From: an uncultured Actinomycetes bacterium
GTDB taxonomy: Bacteria > Actinomycetota > Acidimicrobiia > Acidimicrobiales > RAAP-2
Direction: 5' to 3'
Assembly (NCBI GenBank): GCA_903874965.1
Contig: CAIQUD010000014.1
Span: 1 to 44,145 of the forward strand
DNA length: 44,145 bases
In this document: positions 32,488 to 40,499 of the stretch, piece after piece
How positions within the stretch are numbered: position 1 is the first letter of the stretch
Layout: every line of letters begins with the position of its first letter
Translations under genes and position numbers: made by a program
Notes under the pieces: generated by a model
What the model was told of the DNA's origin: nothing
Seen by the model: only the letters and a program-made list of their open reading frames with translations
Database searches by the model: none

Positions 32488-33231
32488 GTGCCGATCCCGC
32501 AGAGCGAGCTCTTCGATGGTGAGGAAGTCGTTGTTGAAGTCCGCCAACATTGGTCCAAGATCATCGGGCCAATTTCGAGCGCAACGCTCGTCGTAGCAAT
32601 TGTCACGACCGTTGGTGTCCTCGTTGCACCGGCACCGGTCTGGCTTATTTGGGTGGCGGTAGCAATTGTTCTCCTGCCGGTACTCAGAGCAGCCATCGCG
32701 TTTTTTCGGTGGTCGCGCTACTCAGTTGCGCTCACGACCGACCGACTCATTGTTCGCTCGGGAACTTTCGGTCGAGAGCAAGGCCAAGTGCGTCTCGATC
32801 GCATTGCCGATTTGCACTACGCGCAAACACTGTTTGACCGCCTTCTCGGACGAGGGGCGGTCACCATTGAGCGGGTAGACGACACGCCGGCGGTCTTCTC
32901 CTACGTGCGGCGACCAAAAGCATTTGTTCATGTGGTTACGGCAGAGCTGATGGTTCGTTCTGGTCAGGTCGACGGCGAGGCGGAGGTAACGAGTGGCTTG
33001 GCCGAACTGCAAACGGGTCGGCCCGTCCCAATCGACGTCAATCCCGATCTTTATGACCAAGATGATCGGTCGGTGGATCCCGTACCTGCGGGAGTGCCTC
33101 CAAGAATTGGTGAGCGACTCGAGGAACTCCTTGAACAATTCCGCGAAGGTGACATTTCGGCGGCCGAGTATGAAGAGGCCCGCCACGAAGTCCTCCAGCG
33201 GTGGACGATCGATCGTGACTCGAACGGGTAG
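32488..33231 (+). CDS. PH-domain (YdbS-like) membrane protein with C-terminal SHOCT-like motif
   Basis: A 247-aa protein with two adjacent hydrophobic helices (about residues 28-70) followed by a bacterial PH domain: RYSVALTTDRLIVRSGTFGREQ and VRLDRIADLHYAQTLFDRLLGRG. The last 35 residues (IGERLEELLEQFREGDISAAEYEEARHEVL) fit the SHOCT short helical domain that often ends membrane-associated oligomeric proteins. Function is unknown. Start GTG 32488 is supported by the -10 box at 32476. Confidence 0.85.
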   Translation: MPIPQSELFDGEEVVVEVRQHWSKIIGPISSATLVVAIVTTVGVLVAPAPVWLIWVAVAIVLLPVLRAAIAFFRWSRYSVALTTDRLIVRSGTFGREQGQVRLDRIADLHYAQTLFDRLLGRGAVTIERVDDTPAVFSYVRRPKAFVHVVTAELMVRSGQVDGEAEVTSGLAELQTGRPVPIDVNPDLYDQDDRSVDPVPAGVPPRIGERLEELLEQFREGDISAAEYEEARHEVLQRWTIDRDSNG

Positions 33232-33234
33232 GTT
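33229..33234 (+). promoter_or_regulatory. Putative -10 box overlapping the preceding stop codon
   Basis: TAGGTT contains the TAG stop of the PH-domain gene and lies six bases before ATG 33241. It could allow separate leaderless transcription of the zinc-ribbon gene. Confidence 0.3.
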
Positions 33235-33240
33235 TGATCG

Positions 33241-33489
33241 ATGCCTACTCCTCGCTACCGCTGTGCCGCCTGTGGCAACCTGACCCGCTTTGACGTCACG
33301 ACGACGACGACGGAGAAGGCGTACTACCACTACTCAGTTGGTGGAGAGCTCTCCATTGAAGATCGGCTCGTGGTGGCCGCTCATGTTGATCAAGTCTCTT
33401 GTCGTTGGTGTGGACATGACCGCGCCGTTGAGATCCTGGAGGACTCAACAAGTGGAACCGACGAGGTTCCGGGAGAACTCGGCGATTGA
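33241..33489 (+). CDS. Small zinc-ribbon protein of unknown function
   Basis: An 82-aa protein with two CXXC knuckles, YRCAACGNLTRFD and VSCRWCGHDRAVEIL, separated by about 40 residues, a layout suited to one zinc ion. The acidic tail follows. ATG 33241 lies nine bases after the preceding stop. Its TGA overlaps the TTG of the thioredoxin-like gene. I cannot assign a function; it may be a nucleic acid- or protein-binding ribbon. Confidence 0.75.
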   Translation: MPTPRYRCAACGNLTRFDVTTTTTEKAYYHYSVGGELSIEDRLVVAAHVDQVSCRWCGHDRAVEILEDSTSGTDEVPGELGD

Positions 33490-34004
33490 AACGCTGGTTG
33501 AGGCGGCGTCCGAAGCTCGAGATGAGCCAGCTCGTCGACTCCTCAGGCGTTGCAAGGGCCGATCGCAGAATTCAACCCTTCTCAACGCTGTCTGAAAGCG
33601 GCGAAATGTGGTCGAGTGAGCATTTGGCTCCAGACCGACCGGCACTCTTTCTCTTCCTCAGTGGCAACTGCGACGGCTGTGTGCCGTTCGTCGCGGCACT
33701 GCATTCACCTCAAGCATCGGGGCTCGTTGTTGAAGAGACGGTCATTGTGTCGATTGCTGCGGACGACGATGCAGGAATGGAACTGGTTCATAACCGAGCG
33801 GCCGACGTTCCTGCGCTTCGTGGGCCTGAGTCTTGGGCCTCATTTCGCGTGCACGGGGCACCGTTCTTCGCACTTTTGGATCCTGTATCCCACACGCTGC
33901 TCACCGAAGGAGTCGCCTGGGATGTCGGTCAAGTTCGACGCCACTGCTTGGCCGCGTACAAGGGCGAGGATCTCGGCGTCCCAAGGATGGATGCACATGA
34001 GTGA
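33486..34004 (+). CDS. Thioredoxin-fold-like protein with CDGC motif
   Basis: A 172-aa protein. PALFLFLSGNCDGCVPFVAAL resembles a thioredoxin strand plus CXXC (CDGC) helix, and FRVHGAPFFALLDPVSHTLL resembles the cis-Pro strand, so a thiol-redox fold is likely. The N-terminal 40 residues are poorly conserved-looking. It is read from TTG 33486 (TTGA overlap) or from ATG 33522; the latter cannot be excluded. No signal peptide is seen, so a cytoplasmic role is expected. It may work with the Cys-rich protein that follows. Confidence 0.72.
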   Translation: MKRWLRRRPKLEMSQLVDSSGVARADRRIQPFSTLSESGEMWSSEHLAPDRPALFLFLSGNCDGCVPFVAALHSPQASGLVVEETVIVSIAADDDAGMELVHNRAADVPALRGPESWASFRVHGAPFFALLDPVSHTLLTEGVAWDVGQVRRHCLAAYKGEDLGVPRMDAHE

Positions 34005-34043
34005 CTCTTTGGTGGCCGTGTTACAACCTCCTCGCAAGATGGA

Positions 34044-34062
34044 CCTACCACCAACCGGTAGG
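34044..34062 (+). promoter_or_regulatory. Hairpin overlapping the ribosome-binding site of the Cys-rich gene
   Basis: CCTACC (34044-34049) can pair with GGTAGG (34057-34062) across a seven-base loop. The 3' arm runs into AGGGGAG (34060-34066), the Shine-Dalgarno for ATG 34071, so the hairpin could limit ribosome access. Confidence 0.3.
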
Positions 34063-34070
34063 GGAGCCAT

Positions 34071-34274
34071 ATGGGTAATGAGTTGTGCATTGACTGTCAG
34101 GCATGCAGTCTCCGAGAGACCAATGCCTGCCAAGACTGTGTTGTTTCGTTCTTGCTCAATCGGGAGCCAGACGATGCGATCATCATTGACGTTGAAGAAG
34201 TCCGCGGGCTTCGCTTGCTTGAGCGAGCAGGTCTCGTGCCTGGAATTCGTTTCCACGAACGTGGGGCGTCGTAG
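34071..34274 (+). CDS. Cys-rich small protein (CxxCxxC...CxxC), unknown function
   Basis: A 67-aa protein with five cysteines at residues 6, 9, 12, 20 and 23 (ELCIDCQACSL and ACQDCVVSFLLNR), followed by an acidic strand (AIIIDVEEVRGLRLL) and a short helix. The cysteine set could bind zinc or an Fe-S cluster. Similar short proteins with C-x2-CVV-x-FLL occur, I believe, in actinobacteria as hypothetical proteins. It starts at ATG 34071 after AGGGGAG and ends 12 bases before the mannosyltransferase gene. Confidence 0.75.
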   Translation: MGNELCIDCQACSLRETNACQDCVVSFLLNREPDDAIIIDVEEVRGLRLLERAGLVPGIRFHERGAS

Positions 34275-34286
34275 GGCAGTTGTTCG

Positions 34287-35435
34287 ATGACGAGGAAGCA
34301 TCTCCTCGTCACCAATGACTTCCTCCCGAAAGTCGGGGGAATTCAGTCATACCTCTACGAACTTTGGCGTCGACTCGATCCAGCGACCTCCTCCATTTTG
34401 ACCGCGACATCATCGCCGGACGCTGCCGAATTTGACGCAGCGTGGAGTGGAACTGGGCATTGCATAGCTCGGGTGGAAGGAAAGACGCTCTTCTTCCCAA
34501 CCAAATCTGCCCGTCGAGCAATTGAAGCAGAGATCACTCGGACGGGTGCAGAGCTTGTGCTGCTTGATCCGGCTTGGCCTCTTGGCATCCTTGGTCGAAA
34601 GCTGTCGGTTCCGTATGGTGTTGTGCTCCATGGGGCAGAGGTGACCATTCCGGGACGCCTCCCATTCCTCCGCAGAAGTTTGTCAAAGGTGCTCGCAGGT
34701 GCCTCGATTGCGATTGCTGCCGGGACCTATCCCGAACGTGAAGGCGTCCGTGCCATGGGTCATCCATTCCGTCGATTGATTCATGTCCCTCCTGGTGTCG
34801 ATTCGACTCGTTTCGCCCCACTTTCACCTGAAGAACGGTCCGAAGTTCGGGCCAAGTACGACATTGGTGAAGAGCAAGAACTTGTGGTGAGCGTCAGCAG
34901 GCTGGTTTCGAGAAAGGGTATGGACGTTCTCATTCGTGCAGCCCATCAGTTGAAGGATTCGCATCCGAATTTGGTGATTGCCATTGGAGGAAGAGGGCGA
35001 AAGGAGAAGCATTTGCGACGCTTGGCCAAGCGCGGCCCGGCGGATATTCGCTTCTTGGACTTCGTCGCTGACGAAGCATTGCCAGGACTGCTGGGGGCGG
35101 CTGATGTCTTCGCCATGTTGTGTCGAAACCGCTGGGGTGGACTTGAACAGGAAGGCTTCGGGATCGTGTTTCTCGAGGCAGCGGCGTGTGGCGTTCCGCA
35201 ACTCGCAGGCCGAAGCGGTGGATCAGCTGATGCGGTCGTTGATGGGGTAACCGGGCGAATTGTCGTCGAGCCTCGTTCACCAACGGCAGTCGCCAAGGCA
35301 CTTGATGAGCTTCTGCGAAGCTCAGAACGAGCACAAATGGGGGCAGAAAGCCGTCGTCGGGCGGAAGCATCCTTCAACTACGACGTCCTCAGTTCTACAT
35401 TGGGGCGTAGTCTGAGTCTTGATGAGGCGCCGTGA
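34287..35435 (+). CDS. GT4 glycosyltransferase, PimB'-like (phosphatidylinositol mannoside)
   Basis: A 382-aa GT-B enzyme. The N-terminus TNDFLPKVGGIQSYLYELWRRL closely follows actinobacterial PimB' (GDP-mannose-dependent alpha-1,6 PIM mannosyltransferase); the C-terminal nucleotide-sugar site has VSVSRLVSRKGMDVLIRA, AIGGRGRKE and the E-x7-E-like block QEGFGIVFLEAAACGVPQLA. The neighbouring SRPBCC gene also lies near pimB' in mycobacteria, from memory (Rv2188c/Rv2185c). A GT4 enzyme of another envelope glycan is the alternative. ATG 34287 is 12 bases after the Cys-rich gene. Confidence 0.85.
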   Translation: MTRKHLLVTNDFLPKVGGIQSYLYELWRRLDPATSSILTATSSPDAAEFDAAWSGTGHCIARVEGKTLFFPTKSARRAIEAEITRTGAELVLLDPAWPLGILGRKLSVPYGVVLHGAEVTIPGRLPFLRRSLSKVLAGASIAIAAGTYPEREGVRAMGHPFRRLIHVPPGVDSTRFAPLSPEERSEVRAKYDIGEEQELVVSVSRLVSRKGMDVLIRAAHQLKDSHPNLVIAIGGRGRKEKHLRRLAKRGPADIRFLDFVADEALPGLLGAADVFAMLCRNRWGGLEQEGFGIVFLEAAACGVPQLAGRSGGSADAVVDGVTGRIVVEPRSPTAVAKALDELLRSSERAQMGAESRRRAEASFNYDVLSSTLGRSLSLDEAP

Positions 35436-35460
35436 AGTCGCGCCGGAAGGAAGGCTGTCC

Positions 35461-35904
35461 GTGCCTGACCACGCAACTGAACAGATTCTGATTAAGGCAT
35501 CGCCGAAGCGATGCTACGAAGTCGCGGCCAACATTGAGGCGTATCCGGAATGGATCGGCGACATGAAGGCGGTCATCGTCCTCGAACGCGACGATGAAGG
35601 TCGTCCACTGGTGACGGAATTTCGTGCAGCAGCGTTCGGAAAATCAACGTCGTACACCCTTCGCTATGACTATTCCTCCGCGCCAACCCGGCTTTCGTGG
35701 TCGCTCACGGCGTCAGATCTCCTTGATCACCTTGAAGGCACCTACGACTTCGAGTTGGCCAGTGGCGGCGCCTGCACCGTGACGTATCACCTTGAGGCAG
35801 CGCTTAAGGTTCCGATTCCGAGTTTTGTGAAGAGCCGGGCGGAGCATCGAATCCGAGCAACGGCCCTGCGTGAACTGAAGGCCCGGGTCGAGTCCACCTC
35901 GTGA
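35461..35904 (+). CDS. SRPBCC (polyketide cyclase/START-like) protein, Rv2185c-like
   Basis: A 147-aa helix-grip protein: EQILIKASPKRCYEVAANIEAYPEWIGDMKAV, LSWSLTASDLLDHLEGTYDFEL and a C-terminal long helix. This matches, from memory, the actinobacterial SRPBCC family found beside the PIM mannosyltransferase. The fold holds a hydrophobic ligand, but none is known. GTG 35461 follows GGAAGG. The frame also extends upstream to 35419, overlapping the glycosyltransferase by 17 bases; the shorter start fits relatives. Its TGA overlaps the next GTG. Confidence 0.85.
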   Translation: MPDHATEQILIKASPKRCYEVAANIEAYPEWIGDMKAVIVLERDDEGRPLVTEFRAAAFGKSTSYTLRYDYSSAPTRLSWSLTASDLLDHLEGTYDFELASGGACTVTYHLEAALKVPIPSFVKSRAEHRIRATALRELKARVESTS

Positions 35905-36878
35905 GAGCGACGTCGACCGAGGCCACCTCGATCGGCGTGGACGTCGGTGGAACCAAGATTCTCAGCGTTGCGCTGAGTCCGACTGGTGCCATTCTTGCTC
36001 GCAAGAAGATTCCAACTCCTCAGCAGATCGACAGCGCAATCGGCAACCCAGTCGGGAGTTCGGTGGCTGCAGCAGTGGCCGAGACCGTTGCGGTACTCGC
36101 TGCAGAGGTTGGGCTCAGTCCGACCACCTGTGCACTCGGTCTTGGCGTTCCAGGGATGGTTGACCACTCGGGAACCCTTATCTTCGCCCCAAACTTGCAT
36201 GGTGCGATTGGTGCCAACATTGCCCACCTCGTGGGCGATCGCCTGAATCGAGCCGAGGTTGGCGTCGACAATGATGCCAATTGTGCTGCGGTAGCGGAAC
36301 ATCACTTTGGCGCAGCGCGAGGAGTCGATCACGCCCTGCTCGTCACCCTTGGGACTGGAATCGGCGGAGCAGCGATCATCAATGGTCAACTCCTAAGAGG
36401 AGCTCATGGGTTTGCTGGCGAGTTTGGCCATCTGATGGTTGATCCCGCCGGTCCAGCGTGTCCATGCGGAGGCAAGGGTTGTCTCGAGCGGTATGCCTCC
36501 GGAGCTGGACTTCGCCACCTTTCCACCGAAGCAGCGGCGAAAGGGGAGCTCAGTCCTGAGGCCGCTGAGAGCCCTGAGTCACTTTTCAATGCAGCCAAAA
36601 GTGGTGAACACGACGCCCTCGCAGTAGTCGACAGGTTCTGTTGGTGGCTTGCTCGTGGGATCGCCAATTTGTGCGCATGTTTTGATCCAGAACTGGTCCT
36701 TCTTGGAGGCGGCGTGCTTGAGGGGCATGAGATAGTGCTCGGTCCCACCTCGCAGTATTTGAGGGATGAACTTGAAGGTGGCCAACACCGCACACCGCCT
36801 CGCCTTGAGGCGACGGCACTCGGACCTGATGCAGGTGCGGTTGGCGCAGCGCTGCTCGGCGAACGGACCAAGCGATGA
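35901..36878 (+). CDS. ROK-family glucokinase
   Basis: A 325-aa sugar kinase. IGVDVGGTKILSVAL is the ATP phosphate-1 loop; GVPGMVDHSG and GVDNDANCAAVAEHHFGAARG are the sugar/catalytic Asp region (DNDANC); GTGIGGAAIINGQLLRGAHGFAGEFGHLMV is the ROK signature; and CPCGGKGCLERYASG is the zinc cysteine motif. It probably makes glucose 6-phosphate, though ROK enzymes include mannose and N-acetylglucosamine kinases. It starts on the SRPBCC stop (GTGA) and ends on the next ATG (ATGA), so three genes are coupled. Confidence 0.9.
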   Translation: MRATSTEATSIGVDVGGTKILSVALSPTGAILARKKIPTPQQIDSAIGNPVGSSVAAAVAETVAVLAAEVGLSPTTCALGLGVPGMVDHSGTLIFAPNLHGAIGANIAHLVGDRLNRAEVGVDNDANCAAVAEHHFGAARGVDHALLVTLGTGIGGAAIINGQLLRGAHGFAGEFGHLMVDPAGPACPCGGKGCLERYASGAGLRHLSTEAAAKGELSPEAAESPESLFNAAKSGEHDALAVVDRFCWWLARGIANLCACFDPELVLLGGGVLEGHEIVLGPTSQYLRDELEGGQHRTPPRLEATALGPDAGAVGAALLGERTKR

Positions 36879-37579
36879 AACTCGGCATCCTTCTTCCACT
36901 TTTTCGTGACAAGGTCGATGACGCCCTCGACGCAGCCGTCGCTGCGGAAGATGCCGGACTCGATGGGATTTTCGCCTACGACCATCTCTGGCCAATCGGG
37001 CACCGAGAGCGGCCCGCATTCGCTCCCTTCCCCGTCCTTGCTCGCGCCCTGACCATGACAAGCAGGGTCATGGTCGGCCCACTGGTTGCCAGAGTTGGCC
37101 TCGTTGAGAACGCAGTGCTCGACGCTCAGTTTCGGAGCCTTAGTGCGATTGGACCAGGTCGGGTTCTCGCTCCGCTCGGTGTTGGCGATGGGCTCTCTGC
37201 CAAAGAGAACGAGGCCTATGGACTGGCCCAGTTGCCTGCGGATGATCGGCGGGCGCAACTCACGGAGTTGGCGAAGGACCTCCAAGTACGGGGGATTCCG
37301 ACGTGGGTTGGCGGGTCTGGCCCGAAGTCGATTGCCGTTGCTCGTGCAACAGGATCCGCCGTCAACCTTTGGTCCCAACCAGCAAGCGTCGTTGCCGAAC
37401 ATGCGAAGACCGGAGAGGTCACCTGGGCGGGAGATCTGCCTGCAGCGGGTGAAGGTCTTGCTGAGCACCTCGCCGAACTCGAACAGGCCGGAGCCACCTG
37501 GGCTATCGCCACGTATGCCCGCTCTGCCGAAGAATTAGTCGATGCCGCTAAATCGGGCGGATGGTTCACGCCGGGGTAA
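36875..37579 (+). CDS. LLM-class F420-dependent oxidoreductase, short form
   Basis: A 234-aa luciferase-like protein: [60 protein letters not shown] and [25 protein letters not shown], the usual core of the LLM fold. It is shorter than the common 280-340 aa and lacks part of the insertion region. Its ATG lies in the ROK stop (ATGA). Substrate is unknown; coenzyme F420 is the likely cofactor by family, not by direct evidence. Confidence 0.85.
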   Translation: MKLGILLPLFRDKVDDALDAAVAAEDAGLDGIFAYDHLWPIGHRERPAFAPFPVLARALTMTSRVMVGPLVARVGLVENAVLDAQFRSLSAIGPGRVLAPLGVGDGLSAKENEAYGLAQLPADDRRAQLTELAKDLQVRGIPTWVGGSGPKSIAVARATGSAVNLWSQPASVVAEHAKTGEVTWAGDLPAAGEGLAEHLAELEQAGATWAIATYARSAEELVDAAKSGGWFTPG

Positions 37580-37587
37580 CTTGGGGC

Positions 37588-38802
37588 ATGGAGTTTCGTC
37601 GTATTACTGGCCTGCCACCGTATGTTTTTGCTGCCATCAACGAGCTGAAGGCGAATGCGCGCCATGAAGGTGCCGACGTTGTCGACCTCGGTTTTGGGAA
37701 TCCCGACCTCCCGTCTCCGGACTTGGCCGTTGAGAAGTTGGCAGAGGCGGCCCATCAAGCGAAGAACCACCGCTACTCCGCTTCAAAGGGCATCCCAAAC
37801 CTTCGAGGAGCAATTTCAACCCTATATAAACGCAAGTGGGATGTTGACCTCGACCCGGAGACGGAGGTGGTCACGACCATTGGGGCAAAGGAAGGTTTCA
37901 GTCACCTCATGTGGGTGCTCTTGCAGCCGGGCGATTCGATTCTTGTGCCATCTCCTTCCTACCCAGTCCACATCTACTCACCACTTTTTGCCGGTGGCGA
38001 TGTCCGCCACGTTCGTTTGTATGGTCCAAATACGCTCGACCAAGCGCCTCCCACACAAAGCCCTGGCGATGCTTTCTTTGACAACTTGATGGAGTCCTGG
38101 GCGACTGCGGTGACGAAGCCTCGAGTGATCGTGCTCTCCTTTCCACATAATCCGACGACCGCATGTGTGGATCTCGACTTCATGCAGCGCATTGTTGACT
38201 TTGCCCGTGAACACGAGGTCATCCTCGTTCACGACTTTGCCTATGCCGACCTCGGTTTTGATGGGTATTCGCCACCATCGATTCTTCAGGCAGAAGGTGC
38301 CAAGGAAGTTGCCGTTGAGCTCTACTCGCTCACGAAGTCCTTTTCCATGGCCGGGTGGCGAGTTGCGTTCATGGTTGGCAACCCTGAGGTGGTCGCTGCC
38401 CTCACGAAACTCAAGAGTTACCTCGACTACGGCACCTTCCAACCAATTCAAATTGCTGCAATTGTGGCGATGAACGAAGCGCCTGACTATCCGGTCGAGC
38501 TCAATCACATCTACCAGTCACGACGTGATGTGATCTGTGAAGGACTCAACCGAATTGGTTGGGAGATCACGCCACCTCAGGGAACGATGTTTATCTGGGC
38601 GCCAATTCCCGAGCCCTATCGCGAGATGGGAAGCCTCGAGTTCTCGAAGCACCTCGTGACCGAGGCCTCCGTTGCCACCTCGCCTGGCGTGGGATTTGGG
38701 CCTGGAGGAGAGGGCTATGTGCGGTTCGCGCTCATTGAAAATGAACAGCGGATTCATCAAGCGGTTCGCAATCTCGGACGCGCACTTGACCGATTGAAAT
38801 AG
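37588..38802 (+). CDS. PLP-dependent aminotransferase, AlaC-like
   Basis: A 404-aa fold-type I aminotransferase. It starts [21 protein letters not shown] and continues [14 protein letters not shown], as in glutamate-pyruvate aminotransferases of the AlaC group. The PLP lysine is in [36 protein letters not shown] binds the cofactor/substrate, and [23 protein letters not shown] has the carboxylate-binding Arg. It probably makes alanine from pyruvate and glutamate. TAACTT (37577-37582) lies five bases before ATG 37588, so a leaderless start is possible. Confidence 0.93.
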   Translation: MEFRRITGLPPYVFAAINELKANARHEGADVVDLGFGNPDLPSPDLAVEKLAEAAHQAKNHRYSASKGIPNLRGAISTLYKRKWDVDLDPETEVVTTIGAKEGFSHLMWVLLQPGDSILVPSPSYPVHIYSPLFAGGDVRHVRLYGPNTLDQAPPTQSPGDAFFDNLMESWATAVTKPRVIVLSFPHNPTTACVDLDFMQRIVDFAREHEVILVHDFAYADLGFDGYSPPSILQAEGAKEVAVELYSLTKSFSMAGWRVAFMVGNPEVVAALTKLKSYLDYGTFQPIQIAAIVAMNEAPDYPVELNHIYQSRRDVICEGLNRIGWEITPPQGTMFIWAPIPEPYREMGSLEFSKHLVTEASVATSPGVGFGPGGEGYVRFALIENEQRIHQAVRNLGRALDRLK

Positions 38803-38804
38803 CG

Positions 38805-38856
38805 AGCTCAAGCCGTTCTCGATAACGGCATTCCCTTCCGCCAGTTTGATTGAGCT
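38805..38856. terminator. Hairpin between convergent aminotransferase and glycerol kinase genes
   Basis: The inner hairpin GCCGTT-CTCGAT-AACGGC (38812-38829) sits inside an outer pairing AGCTCAA/TTGAGCT (38805-38811/38850-38856). It lies between two convergent stops and could act as a bidirectional terminator, though no U-run follows. Confidence 0.45.
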
Positions 38857-40359
38857 TCACTCGTCTTGAGCGAGACCTCGAGATTGCTCGACGGCTGCAA
38901 GCCACTCGTTGAAGCCGTGTCGACCGACCTCCGCATCGACCATTGGTTGGAATTGGTCGGCGGAGCGCCAGCGATCAGCAATCGTTGCAACGTCAGGTAG
39001 GGCGCCTTCGGCCAGTCCGGCCAAGAGCGCGGCGCCGAGAGCCGTTGTTTCGACCGAAACCGGTCGCTCTACGGGAACTTGGAGCTGATTCGCTTGAAGT
39101 TGGCACAAGAGGTCCATCGATGATGCTCCACCATCGACGCGAAGGGTGGTGATGGGTTGACCGCCTGCGGCAACCATGGCGTCAACCATTGCGGTGACTT
39201 GAAAGGCCAGCGCCTCAATGGTTGCCCGAGCGATTTGCGCTCTGCCAGCACCCCTGGTGAGACCCGTGATCGTGCCTCGAGCGCGTGGGTCGAACCAAGG
39301 ACTTCCCAAGCCGGTGAATGCCGGGACGACGGCCACGCCATCTGAAGTGTCAACCGAGCGGGCAAGTGGTTCTAGGTCTTCTGATTGAGCAATGAGTTGG
39401 AGATCATCTCTTAGCCACTGAATTGCCGCACCGGCGACGAACGCAGATCCTTCAAGTGCGAACGTGAGCGGAGCGTTGGCGCCAAGCTGCCAGGCAACCG
39501 AGGTTGTGAGGCCATTTGGTGGATCCGGGAACGTTTGTCCGATGTTCTGGAGGACGAAGGATCCAGTTCCATAGGTTGACTTGGCCATACCTGGAGCGAT
39601 GCAGGCTTGACCGAAAAGCGCACCTTGCTGGTCGCCAATGATGGAAGAAATTGGGACGCCGGCAAGCTCAGGAACTGCGTTCTTGGCGAGACTTCCGAAG
39701 CGAGACGATGTCGGATGAATGGTCGCCAGAGCCTCCATTGGAATGCCGAAGTGATCGGTCAATGAAGGCGACCAGGTCCCCGTTCGAAGGTCAAACAACA
39801 TCGTTCGTGATGCATTCGACGGGTCCGTGGCGAAGACCCCACCATTGGTCCCTCCGGTGAGGTGCCAGAGAATCCAACTATCAATTGTCGACAACGCGAG
39901 GGTTTTCGCCGGATTGCCAACGCCAGCCTCAAGGAGCCAGGACATTTTGGTCGCGCTGAAATACGGATCGAGGACGAGACCTGTTGTTGCTCGAACTTCC
40001 TCTTCAAGTCCCGCTGAACGGAGTGCATCGCAGCGAGCTGCCGTGCGACGGTCTTGCCACACAATGGCAGGGGCAAGCGAGCGACCAGTCGATCTGTCAA
40101 AGGCAATTGTCGTTTCACGCTGATTCGTGATGCCAATTGCGAGGACAGAGTCCTCGTGCTGCTTCACGTTGTTGGCAACCTCGGTGAGGGTCTCGAGAAC
40201 GAGGCGAAGAATCTCTTCGCCATTGTGCTCAACCCAACCGGGCTCGGGAAAAGATTGCGTGAGGGGACGATAGGCAACGGCAGTGACCCGACCAGAGAGA
40301 TCGAAGGCGAGGGTTCGGATGCCTGTTGTTCCGGCATCAATGGCAAGGAGTTGCGGCAT
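38857..40359 (-). CDS. glpK: Glycerol kinase (FGGY family)
   Basis: A 500-aa sugar kinase: LLAIDAGTTGIRTLAFDLSG, IGITNQRETTIAFDR, APAIVWQDRRTAARC, DPYFSATKMSWLL, STIDSWILWHLTGG and SNASRTMLFDLRTGTWS follow GlpK closely, and LRVDGGASSMDLLCQLQANQ is the FGGY C-terminal signature. It phosphorylates glycerol to glycerol 3-phosphate. ATG 40359 is chosen because TAGCGT lies seven bases upstream; a GTG at 40368 overlaps that box. No glycerol facilitator or GlpD is adjacent. Confidence 0.92.
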   Translation of the reverse strand: MPQLLAIDAGTTGIRTLAFDLSGRVTAVAYRPLTQSFPEPGWVEHNGEEILRLVLETLTEVANNVKQHEDSVLAIGITNQRETTIAFDRSTGRSLAPAIVWQDRRTAARCDALRSAGLEEEVRATTGLVLDPYFSATKMSWLLEAGVGNPAKTLALSTIDSWILWHLTGGTNGGVFATDPSNASRTMLFDLRTGTWSPSLTDHFGIPMEALATIHPTSSRFGSLAKNAVPELAGVPISSIIGDQQGALFGQACIAPGMAKSTYGTGSFVLQNIGQTFPDPPNGLTTSVAWQLGANAPLTFALEGSAFVAGAAIQWLRDDLQLIAQSEDLEPLARSVDTSDGVAVVPAFTGLGSPWFDPRARGTITGLTRGAGRAQIARATIEALAFQVTAMVDAMVAAGGQPITTLRVDGGASSMDLLCQLQANQLQVPVERPVSVETTALGAALLAGLAEGALPDVATIADRWRSADQFQPMVDAEVGRHGFNEWLAAVEQSRGLAQDE

Positions 40360-40366
40360 TCCGGTC

Positions 40367-40372
40367 ACGCTA
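40367..40372 (-). promoter_or_regulatory. Putative -10 box for leaderless glpK mRNA
   Basis: TAGCGT on the minus strand, seven bases (GACCGGA) before ATG 40359. CTGACT 18 bases further upstream could be the -35. Confidence 0.45.
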
Positions 40373-40436
40373 CCCGTGAGGGTCGCCGGCAGTCAGCAAC
40401 GTTCGAGAAATCAAAAGATTTCAGGCGAAACCCCCC

Positions 40437-40466
40437 TTGACACGCTCGTAGTTACAGTGTTGTAAT
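40437..40466 (+). promoter_or_regulatory. Strong sigma-70-type promoter of nrdJ
   Basis: TTGACA (40437-40442), an 18-base spacer and TGTAAT (40461-40466) is the best consensus promoter in the window. The predicted start is near 40473. The inverted repeat TTACA-GTGT-TGTAA (40452-40465) overlaps the -10 element and may be an additional operator. Confidence 0.6.
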
Positions 40467-40467
40467 A

Positions 40468-40483
40468 CTCCTCCATCTTGTGG
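40468..40483 (+). promoter_or_regulatory. NrdR-box-like site 1 upstream of nrdJ
   Basis: CTCCTCCATCTTGTGG partly matches the NrdR box (aCaCwAtATaTwGtGt), best in its right half TTGTGG. Its centre is 32 bp, about three helical turns, from site 2, the spacing expected for paired NrdR boxes. It covers the predicted transcription start. Confidence 0.45.
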
Positions 40484-40499
40484 TGGGGAAGGTCATCAA

